Assembly: GCA_958450325.1 (NCBI GenBank) | Contig: OY288253.1 | Location: 66,147,612-66,211,611 of the forward strand | DNA: 64,000 bases | Origin: Agrostemma githago | Lineage: Eukaryota > Streptophyta > Magnoliopsida > Caryophyllales > Caryophyllaceae | Reading direction: 5' to 3' | Shown here: in pieces, positions 10,301-17,349 of the stretch | Layout of the letters: each line of letters begins with the position of its first letter | Position numbering within the stretch: position 1 is the stretch's first letter | Notes under the pieces: generated by a model | Database searches by the model: none | What the model was told of the DNA's origin: nothing | The model's input: the letters and a program-made list of their open reading frames with translations, nothing else | Translations under genes and position numbers: made by a program

Positions 10301-11311
10301 ATACGGATGCCGACTGGGGTGGGTGTCCCGATTCCCGCCGTTCCACCTCCGGGTATTGTGTTTATCTTGGCAATAATTTAATTTCCTGGTCATCTAAACG
10401 TCAACCAACTGTATCTCGGTCCAGTTCGGAGGCCGAGTACCGCGGCGTTGCCAACGTTGTGGCTGAGTCATGTTGGCTCAGAAATTTACTCCTTGAGTTG
10501 ATGTGTCCTATCCGACGTGCAACTATTGTTTATTGTGATAATGTGTCGGCTATCTATTTATCAGGCAACCCGGTTAACCATCAAAGGACAAAGCATATTG
10601 AATTAGATATCCATTTTGTCCGAGAAAAGGTCGCGATTAATGAAGTGCAAGTCCGTCACGTTCCATCTCGCTATCAGTACGCCGACGTGTTCACGAAAGG
10701 CCTGCCAAAAGTCTTGTTCGATGATTTCAGGTCCAGCCTCAACATCGGTTCACCTCCCGCTTCGTCTGAGGGGGTGTATTAGAATGTAAATATTATCGTT
10801 AGTATATTCCTTATCCATGTATCCTAGTTTAGCTTGTATAATTGCTAATTATGTGGGATTGCTAATTAGGTGGGATTGCTAATTACGTGGGATTGTATTC
10901 CCTATCCTTTGATAGTAGTTATTGACTTCCATGATTTGTGGGATTATCCACTTGTATATAATGTACGTTGTTTGACAATATTAATCAAGGGAAAATAACA
11001 TCTTTTAAATATCCGCGATATTTTCCTATCTAGCCATCATCTAGTAGCCAGTTCAGAACACACAAAAAGAGTAAAAACAAGCAGAATTTATATTTGGTTG
11101 CTAAAAAAACAGTAATCTCGAGTGATGTTGAAATGACCACATAATAATAAATAAATAAATAAAAAGATAACAAGAAGTGGGGGAAAGAGAAAGAAAGAAA
11201 CTTGAAGAGGGAAGAGCTGAGTTGGTGCTTAATGGCATCAGAAATAGCTCCAGTTTTAGAGGGGTGAATGAAGACCATCAAATTCGCCTCGGAACACTTT
11301 ATTGATTCCAT
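4354..11311 (-). CDS. RPA43: RNA polymerase I subunit RPA43-like gene, six exons, with apparent frameshift in exon 3
   Basis: RPA43 forms part of the Pol I stalk and carries an OB fold. Exons: 11202-11311, 5381-5529, 5141-5245, 4954-5036, 4606-4711, 4491-4354, all with GT-AG borders. Conserved stretches run in order: MVFIHPSKTG, FGGVLLAYDF, GIPLKASLLLFNPKPETYL, EGKVVKLAQDAIHVVVLGFS, REIFWSTSHKHRV, SFDEETLHISGSL and GDIRWFSKN, then a lysine-rich tail ending KLDS. Phases agree at every junction except one. Exon 3 reads GKHMR then TGA, while the expected DEFRF follows in another frame, as if 2 nt were lost near 5160. As sequenced, the product would stop after 115 aa instead of about 230. Intron 1 (5530-11201) holds a complete Copia element in the opposite orientation. 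Either this copy is decaying or the indel is a sequence error. The family assignment is strong; functionality is not established. Confidence 0.82.
6226..6456 (+). repeat. 5' LTR of the Copia element (231 bp)
   Basis: It starts TATTAGAATG and ends CATCTTTTA, giving TA...TA termini instead of the usual TG...CA. The boundaries are fixed by the AATAT duplication outside and the primer binding site inside. It contains a three-fold short repeat of the type GGGATTGCTAATTA at about 6284-6345 and a TATATAATG element near 6403. Confidence 0.93.
6457..6468 (+). other. Primer binding site of the Copia element
   Basis: TGGTATCAGAGC directly follows the 5' LTR; it matches the initiator tRNA-Met primer site. 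Confidence 0.9.
6533..6949 (+). pseudogene. Copia gag, N-terminal part, frameshifted off the pol frame
   Basis: The ATG at 6533 opens a 138-codon frame. It reads as Copia gag up to about 6826 (VPITLEIENVHYASWAELF, then a DLLHTILEP stretch) and then runs out of frame. The matching continuation (WDRLKDIF, then NSRAVTLEQQF) is in the frame of the downstream ORF from 6826. A short deletion between direct copies of CTTGGGAC would explain the shift. The element should therefore not make a full gag-pol protein and would need proteins from an intact relative to move. Confidence 0.85.
6880..10782 (+). CDS. Copia polyprotein: gag C-terminus, protease, integrase, RT, RNase H
   Basis: This is a 1300-aa open frame; homologous reading in the same frame begins upstream at about 6826, so the ATG at 6880 is internal to gag. 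Visible parts in order: end of gag with a Gly/Asn-rich linker; protease YYMDTGASSHM at about residue 248; pre-integrase zinc motif WHGRLGHP...CNSCQLGK; integrase core with HTDLWS, CDNGREY and SPQNGKAERK; reverse transcriptase with LDVKNAFLHG, LYGLKQAPRAWY and YVDD at 979-982; RNase H with TDADWGG near 1143 and SSSEAEYR. The stop codon TAG (10780-10782) falls inside the 3' LTR. No internal stop interrupts it, which fits a young insertion. Antisense ORFs in this region are shadows. Confidence 0.95.
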   Translation: MEQQFSAIHMDNYPTVSAYCQALKMIADQLSNVGSPVPETRLVLQLVTHLSEGYDSVATIIQQSDPLPSFYKARSMLTMEEARKAKVAGRTSDNALVAAASDNKPAHSSNHGGNFSNSNSNYKGKGNRHHKGNYRGKNQGGGQSGGSNRQHNQQQTPKTSSASNWTWVPIAQWPGSSQQGWTVPPCPYPTSRWTPPANSTAGVLGPRPQQAFLAQSGVLGMPPGALVPTDLAAVMQSLNVQQSDDNYYMDTGASSHMNSSNGNLLSYSSLSGNRAIVVGNGNLIPIRGVGNATLPLPNQSLHLKNVLHVPRLIKNLVSVRKFTTDNCVSVEFDPLGFTVKDLKTGMPLLRSNSTGDLYPLLPTHHTVTTPTQALLSVSSDIWHGRLGHPGPSIFNSLCNKSDISCRPRTSLPLCNSCQLGKHIKLPFSESLSETLGPFDIIHTDLWSSPVISANQHRYYVLFLDDYTNFLWTFPIAQKSQVYDIFTKLHNMIKTQFNSSIKTLQCDNGREYDNSSFHNFFGSHGMFFRFSCPHTSPQNGKAERKIRTINNMVRTLLIHAHLPPSMWHHALAMATYLHNILPSKANNFKTPTSSLYSRTPSYSHLRTFGCLCYPHIPSTNIHKLAPRAILCVFLGYPSSHRGYKCYDLRTRKIIIARHVTFDETKFPFADQYPTAQSSYTFLNDDPSPYVAHQLNQTTHISSLPEPNIPNSPLPSTPNQIISPASHITDTPTSTPATSSTSPPSQVTPTTPPTPPAPSPQMKTRAQHGIFKPKSMFDLCATTLSPIPKSPISALQDPNWNRAMKDEYDALIKNETWVLVPRPSGVNVTRCLWLFKHKFKANGDLERYKARLVVNGRSQQIGIDCEETFSPVVKPATIRTVLSLAVSKRWPIHQLDVKNAFLHGHLAETVYMHQPPGFRDHSRPDHVCLLKKSLYGLKQAPRAWYQRFATYVSTIGFIHSRSDNSLFIYSNGDQLAYLLLYVDDIILTTSSDALRVSIMSLLQSEFSMTDFGPINYFLGISAVRHSRGLFLHQSKYTREIIDRANMSSCKPALTPVDTKSKLSATGSKPVSDPALYRSLAGALQYLTITRPDIAYAVQQICLFMHDPRDEHFSALKRVIRYLQGTVTYGLHISPASTSSLIAYTDADWGGCPDSRRSTSGYCVYLGNNLISWSSKRQPTVSRSSSEAEYRGVANVVAESCWLRNLLLELMCPIRRATIVYCDNVSAIYLSGNPVNHQRTKHIELDIHFVREKVAINEVQVRHVPSRYQYADVFTKGLPKVLFDDFRSSLNIGSPPASSEGVY
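10767..10776 (+). other. Polypurine tract of the Copia element
   Basis: The bases TGAGGGGGTG lie directly before the 3' LTR, where plus-strand DNA synthesis is primed. Confidence 0.75.
10777..11007 (+). repeat. 3' LTR of the Copia element (231 bp)
   Basis: Identical by eye to the 5' LTR at 6226-6456. It is followed by the second copy of the AATAT target duplication, after which the RPA43 intron resumes. Confidence 0.93.
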
Positions 11312-12718
11312 GTCCACCTACAAGTTATCCCACCAAAAATAGAAAGAGATGAATCAAACAGAGGAAACGAGATACGAAGAATAGAGGGACGAAAGACAGG
11401 TCTCGAAACACAATAAAATAAAATAAAAACAAAAGCAGTAGCACACAACAATAGCAGCACAAACAGCGGAACAAAGCTACGAAAACTGAGCAGCGCAAAT
11501 AGCAGTGGCAGCGACAATGATAGTAGCAGCAACAGAGGAACAAAGGTAGGGATTCGATAAACCGCAGCCACGCAAGACAACAACGACAACAAGACGTCAA
11601 TAGCAACATTGATAATGAACAGCCACAGCCACAAGAGCGAGATGACAACAACGGGTCGACATTAACGCAACAAACAACAGCAATAGGTACATCATAAGTG
11701 AGGCAGGCGAGACGAAGGAAAACGGAGCAACATTCGACCAACAGTGAGCGAACAAATAGAACAACGACAACAACAACAACAACAAGAATAAAGGGACATT
11801 ATTTATCGACATCAGGCGACAATGCCGACGACAGAAACACGGGAAGAAGAAGCTCACCGGAGTCGGGTCTGACATGAGCAAAAAAAGAAGCAGTGGTGGT
11901 CGAGAGTGGTGTTGATGTCGCACAGGTGTGCTAGAGGACGATTGACGTGATGCATGTTGAAGAATAATGAAGAAGAAAATGAAGAGGTTTGTGTGAGGCG
12001 GCAGATACAGCAAAAGGAAAACAAAGGAATTGCATCTTGGTCAACACTATAGTTTCAGCATAAAATTGTCTTCCCTATAATATGCAGTCATAACCAAATT
12101 ACATTAAGAAAAAAGAATGACAAAAAAAAATATATATAACTAAAGATCGAAGAAAGTAATATATGCTTTTTTTTAGAAGAAAGCAATGAAGAAAAATTGA
12201 GAAGAAACCGTACATGGAGAATTGAATGAGAAATTAGGGTTATAAATTGAGAAATAGATGAGTAGAGAAGGGTAAGAAAGTCATTTGATGGAATTTGGAT
12301 GTGGGAAGTGCAACTCACCGAGGGGGGTCGGTGAGCAACTTCCCGCATTATGCAGGAATTGAAACTGATGAAGTAAGTTTGAGTTCCCCCATTTTTGTAC
12401 TTTTGGGGTAACCAAACAACTCCCCAGGAATGCAATTCATGGGATGTTGCAATTCCCGGGAAGGAGGTGGGCAACCAAATAAGGCCTAAGATGTTAAAAA
12501 TCCGATATAAGGAGGATTCAAGAATTCGGATTGAAATGGAGTTATTTCATACTAAAATTAATAAATACGGAGTAGACGGTATAAAATAATGCGTGAATAA
12601 AATATTTTTTGATGTTAAAATAAATATTTGAGACATGTTCGTAATTAATTAGTAAGAATACATAATACGGAGTAAAATGTATCTCGAGAATTAATTAAAT
12701 ACTCTGTATTCGCTAAGA
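11312..12718. other. Upstream region of RPA43: T-poor tract, no gene seen
   Basis: From about 11330 to 11820 the plus strand is strikingly poor in T and rich in CAA/GCA/ACA triplets, ending in an (AAC)n run near 11762-11787. The opposite strand is therefore long pyrimidine-rich sequence, which gives several spurious Leu/Cys/Phe-rich ORFs. From 12100 to 12720 the sequence is AT-rich with no coding signature. The RPA43 promoter and 5' UTR must lie in this region, but I cannot place a transcription start. Confidence 0.5.

Positions 12719-12719
<1 letters not shown>

Positions 12720-12757
<38 letters not shown>
12720..12757. repeat. (TAA)n microsatellite
   Basis: About twelve uninterrupted copies of TAA/ATA lie just left of a LINE insertion site. 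Confidence 0.95.
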
Positions 12758-12770
12758 GGAATAAAAGCTT

Positions 12771-13528
12771 TTTTTTTGCCAAAAAAGAAAATAGGATGAA
12801 TTACATAATGTTCGGACTATTAGAGCCGATATTACATCCATTATTTAAACTAAAAATAAAAACAGTAGAACGACAGATGCATTGATAAACGAGAGTCGGA
12901 TAAATAGATAATGGAGAAAGGAAAATTGGCCACGAGCATTAAAATCTTCATGATACGCTTCTAACCTCCGAGCACTGCCAAAGCCAAAGAGCCGCAGAGT
13001 GACGAGAACCAGGCGCACTTACGTTCTTGCGAAAAGGACGTAGAAAGAAACAGTGACAAGCAAGACGAAAAGGTTTGCCGTCGATGGAGATAAATCTCCT
13101 ACCTCTGGAAGCTCGAACCCTTTGACCATAAGCTCGACAATTTAGGAAGTATAGCAAGCTTGTAATTGACAATCCGTCAACCAATTTCAGGTCCATAATT
13201 GCGCAAACGCACGACGCCACATACCGCTAGCTACTTAGTCTAATTATTAAGACACCTCTAAGGAGATTAAAGAAAAGGAAAAAAAAAGCAATGGAACTAC
13301 GGAAGAGAGCATCTTGGAAGAAAGTCACCCGTAACCCGACCACACATAGACAACCAGATCCTCTCCGACAAGTCACCCAAACCGAAAACAACCGCAAACA
13401 AGAAACCGCAGCAGAAAGACCCTCATCCGTCAAGCCAAAGGCCACAACACCCAAGCAACGACAATTTATTCCATAGGTAGGATGAATTACATAATGTTTC
13501 GATGGGGTTGTGGTCTCTCTCTTTGTCT
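12771..13528 (-). mobile_element. Short LINE 3'-end fragment with 11-bp target duplication
   Basis: An 11-bp direct repeat AATAAAAGCTT flanks the segment (12760-12770 and 13529-13539). The left end carries a poly-T run followed by GCCAAAAAAG, that is, TTGGC plus poly-A on the minus strand. The same tail form occurs on the larger LINE at 14383. This is the expected outcome of target-primed insertion of a 5'-truncated LINE in minus orientation. No conserved coding domain is visible. The 20-mer AGGATGAATTACATAATGTT occurs near both ends (12793 and 13479). Confidence 0.7.
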
Positions 13529-13589
13529 AATAAAAGCTTGTTTTATAAAGCTTGTTTAGCTTGGTTTTTGTACGCAAATGAAAAAAAGT

Positions 13590-14243
13590 TGACGGGGGTC
13601 GGAAATCCAGCCGGGTTATCCTCCGACCTTAAACCCAAATCCACTCCGAGAACAAGAAGGGTCCCAGCACCATTGGATCGGATGTCGAAGTCCTTGACCG
13701 AGCCATTTAGGACGAGCCCCAGGAACTCGTCGGTGGGGGAACTAAGGAGCCCTCACCTCGGTCCGACCCACCGCTCGTCCTGGGGCCGACCTCAGTCCTA
13801 TCCGGTGACCCTCGGCCAATCTGACCCTAGAGGTATGACCCTTTCCTAACCGTCGCCTAAGGTAGAGGATCGGCCCTTGCCGAGCATGGATAAGGGATCC
13901 GCGATCTTACTCTCTATCTCCTGGGGAAACCTATAAATACTCTTTAATATTCTCTCATTAAGGGTAATGAATTTTCTCTTACTAGACTTCTCTCTAGAAA
14001 AACGTCACCTTACTCCTCACGAGTAAGGTTCCTTAAGCGCATAAAGGACTGACTTAGAAGGGTCCCTTTGGATACCTCCAAGGCCTTGTTTGCTACTTGT
14101 GCAGGCAAGATTAGTCCACTCCTCCAGGGAAGTCCACCAGCTAGGGAGGGAAGGAAGTGAACGCTTAGATAAAGCCATGATCCAAGCCCGATAACATCAA
14201 GATCTAGACCCGTTCTAGATCTGATTGTTTGATACTCAAACCA
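13590..14243 (+). mobile_element. Solo LTR, Ty3/Gypsy Tat-like
   Basis: A 654-bp segment starts TGACGGGGGTCGG and ends CAAACCA, flanked by the 4-bp direct repeat AAGT (13586-13589, 14244-14247). A TATA-like CTATAAATACTC lies at about 13930, followed by pyrimidine-rich sequence, as expected of an LTR promoter. No internal retrotransposon sequence is attached on either side. The Tat-like label rests on overall resemblance to the LTR at 51300-51779, which is followed by a primer binding site. The short duplication makes the boundaries less sure than for the other solo LTRs. Confidence 0.6.
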
Positions 14244-14409
14244 AAGTATTGGCCACTAAATATTTGTAAAGTTGTCTTGATACATTAATAAAATTCTCCT
14301 ATTTATCATATTAAACAAATAATAATAATAATTTTCCTTGGGGTTGAAGAATATATATCACAGGTCCGGGATGAATGTATAGTTTTTTTTTTGCCAACGA
14401 AGAAAGAGC

Positions 14410-14660
14410 TTAAGAATTCACTTCAGCCGCTAGGTTATGTGCAATAGAATTCAGAGCTCGAGGGATAAAACAAAAGGAAAGACAATGAAAAAGTGAAGCT
14501 AAATAGTCTATATTCCCTAGAACGTGGATGAGAGCGGGTGATCTATCATCCTTTTGGTGAAGTTGTTGGATCAGTTGGAGGCAGTCCGTAAAGACAATCA
14601 GATGGAGGAATCCATTCAAATTGGCCCACATCATTGCCCGAAAGATACCCAAAGCTTCTG
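14410..14660 (-). pseudogene. LINE RNase H domain, C-terminal half
   Basis: The frame reads LGIFRAMMWANLNG, FTDCLQLIQQL and PRALNSIAHNLAAEV, the C-terminal half of the RNase H-like domain found at the end of plant LINEs. The conserved Asp of TDC is present. It continues the sequence broken off at 16100, on the other side of the 1429-bp solo LTR. Confidence 0.8.
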
Positions 14661-14665
14661 CCTGG

Positions 14666-16094
14666 TGTTACGTTTTAATTTGTAGTACCGCAAGCGTACG
14701 GGTATTGTAGCATACGGGTCGATCTCAGGGAGGTGAATGATTAAGTACTAGCTAATTTCTGACTACGAGTTATCTACGTCGAGTAAGAAGGTGTTGATTT
14801 TATGACTAATTTTAATAAACTAAATGTAATAAATCGAAATGAAATCAATAATATAAAGACCTAGGGCAGTGGTTTACCATTAACATGGATTATCGATGCA
14901 ATCAAAATGTGACACAACTTTGTCAAATTACCGTCTTGGGTGAGACTAGCATTCCAATTTTAATCAATACTTTACATTCTCCGTCGAGACATAAAAAGCC
15001 GATCTAGCATGTTATAAATCCTATTCTCATGGCACGAATAACAAAACTAGACGCATTAAGAATCGATACTAACATGTCCCAATTATTCCAATTCACTATT
15101 CTCATGTGAAAGTTCAAATCTTGTTTCGGTTCTCTAAATTAAAACCCGACTCTCGTCGTAATTAAAATTGAGTAGAAATTAATCGACAAAGATACAAACT
15201 TTTAGGCATGATTCATATGAAAACATCCAACTTTCATTGTAATGATAATCTAGACTCAAACCTAGCAATTCAAACTAATCAATCAATTATTAAGCACAAC
15301 CGAAACAAACCCAATTCAATAATTCAACAAAGCGCGATTAAAATCAAAGCATCAATAACCCATATTATCGGCTCACCGAGCCCTAGATAAAAGAACTACT
15401 CACAATTCATCATCACAATAACAATCAACAAATAAAATAAAAAAGTAGAGAATTAGAAAAACTTATTGTTGATTGATGATCAAAATGATGAACGATCGTC
15501 TTCTTCAAAGTCTTGGAAATTTGGAATAATAAAACTCAAATGCCTCAATCTAATAAAATTGTATAACTTTTATGTATGTAGTCTAGGAATGATATGCTAT
15601 TCTAATAATAATAGTAATCTAATATAAGTAGGATAGAATAGAGGGAGATCAAAAGTCACACGCGGGTAGCTATTCGCTAGTAGCGGCCATTTTCGCTACT
15701 AGCGGCACTCTGGAAGCTTCACAAATTGCATGAATTCTGATGAAGCCTCTACTAGCGGCAGTTTTGCTCTTCGTCATCCGCTAGTAGCGGCACTTGAAAT
15801 TCTTTATTCTCTCTTCTTTGCTTTTCCTTTGATTTCTTCTCTTCTTTTCTTCATTCAATCCTCGATATAACCCGGGATTTGACACGTATACCACCACTAT
15901 AATCCGGGCATAATACATGAATTTCTCGGCTCTTCAAAATAGCTAGAAGCGTCATCAAAAAACACATATATAATCAAACCATGCGAGATCATCGGAAATG
16001 CTTCAAATGTCACTATATCGCCCCAAAATTAACTCTCAACACCACAAATACGACGATATATACTCACAATTAGTGCTAAAAATAGCACTTAACA
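14666..16094 (-). mobile_element. Solo LTR (1429 bp), Ty3/Gypsy Athila-like, inside LINE RNase H
   Basis: Read on the minus strand it starts TGTTAAGTGCTATTTTTAGC and ends AAAACGTAACA. It is flanked by the perfect 5-bp duplication CCTGG (14661-14665 and 16095-16099). The start, and the CTCCCTGAGATCGACCC sequence near the other end, resemble Athila/Tat LTRs. It holds no coding sequence. A palindrome-rich stretch with repeated CGCTAGTAGCGG lies at about 15670-15795. LINE coding sequence resumes exactly on both sides. Confidence 0.85.
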
Positions 16095-16099
16095 CCTGG

Positions 16100-17344
16100 A
16101 TAGGGGAGGGCGCCATGATCTTAATTGAAGATAAGGAGATCACCTGTTTGGAAGGAGAGTAACAGATCCACCCTAGAGAGGACAAATGGACATCTTTCCA
16201 CGAAGCATCCATCTTGATTCGATGACACCTGCAGAGATCAGTGTTACCAATAAAGCTTACCTTGTTGAGAGGGTCAGGGTTAGGTCCCATATAGTAACTT
16301 TCCTTATTAAGAAGCTGAGATGCAGAAAAACGAGCATGCGTGCAGGATTTGAGGGCCTCAGCCGAGCAGGCCAAATCAAATTCAGACTGAAGGAAAAGGA
16401 AAGTCGTGTTAATGCATGGGAACTTATCTTGAAAAACTTTCAGATTTCTTAACTTCCATAAGCACCAAAGAATGACAATAAAATAAATGTACATGTATTC
16501 ATTGTCACGCGTACTACGGAGCAGAATGACCCAATCGGCAATCCAACTATTAATATCCGGCATCTCACCACCATCAAAGGTAAGACCTAAAGAACTCGAA
16601 GCCCAAAATCTTCTAAAGAAAGAGCAGCCACGGAAGAGATGCTCCAAGGATTTCATAGTAGAGGGAGTGGAACATAGAGGGCATTGAGAAGTGTCACCCA
16701 AACCCCTTTTAAAAAGTTCAAAACCAATAGATAGAGCATCATTCATGAACTTCCAAAGGAACGTTTTCCATTTTGTAGGGCCACGAATATTCCATAAGTA
16801 TGACTTACAGAAATTCAAGACAGAGGCATTACCAATATTATAAGTGAGAAGTGGCTTAATGTTAATATCAAAAGCTTTTTTGTAGCCACTTTTAGAGTTG
16901 TAGTTGCCCGACGGAGTATGGGTCTAGAAGAAGTAGTCGTCACAGGGAACAAGAGGCCTCGGGCAGCATAAAATTTGGCTCGCCCATCCATCAACATAAA
17001 TATTGATCACATTTTCCGGAATCCAATTCCCCAAGTGATCGATCAGAGCCGAGAAGGAGAAATCCAAAGGGAGATTAGTCTCAGCCTCTTTAGTTAAAGG
17101 TTTCTGCCCATTAACTCATTTAACCTTTAATGGATCCAAAGAACTATAATTTCCAGGAATCCATCCAATTGAATCACGAAGAAGCCCAAAACCCCATGCA
17201 ATTCCCTTCCATCCCCAAGAGGATCTATAAAGGGTTTTGACACCGTCATCAAGGGTGGGATAAGGTTGTCATTTGTATTTAGCAGCGAAAACACAACTCA
17301 AAAGAGAGTTAGGCTGCTTAACAATTTTCCAAGCCAATTTGCCT
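16100..17344 (-). pseudogene. LINE RT zinc-binding domain and start of RNase H
   Basis: The longest open piece is 16036-16818. It reads WNIRGPTKWKTFLWKF, then CPLCSTPSTMKSLEHLFRGC, the zinc-binding domain that follows plant LINE reverse transcriptases, and then IKMDASWK, the first catalytic Asp of RNase H. Farther upstream LGKLAWKIVKQPNSLLS (about 17340-17290) belongs to the same protein in another frame. Stops and frame changes separate the pieces. The last codons of the 16036-16818 ORF belong to the inserted LTR, not to the LINE. Confidence 0.82.
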
Positions 17345-17349
17345 AAGAG

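Larger units (their letters stand above)
6226..11007 (+). mobile_element. Complete Ty1/Copia LTR retrotransposon inside RPA43 intron 1
   Basis: The element is 4782 bp, flanked by the 5-bp target duplication AATAT (6221-6225 and 11008-11012). Its LTRs (6226-6456 and 10777-11007) are both 231 bp and identical by eye. The primer binding site follows the left LTR directly and a purine tract precedes the right one. Domain order is gag, protease, integrase, reverse transcriptase, RNase H, which defines Copia. Identical LTRs imply a very recent insertion. It lies antisense to the host gene, wholly within an intron that would otherwise be roughly 0.9 kb. Confidence 0.95.

Noticed and set aside
11299..12013. 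Four overlapping minus-strand ORFs rich in Leu, Cys, Phe and Ser
   Set aside because: They are produced by the T-poor plus strand in all three frames at once and carry no conserved motif, so they are compositional artefacts.
12380..12490. Possible MITE end with GGTAACCAAACAA and GGCAACCAAATAAGGCC words
   Set aside because: The two words resemble inverted termini of some plant MITEs but are in the same orientation, and no opposite terminus or target duplication was found.
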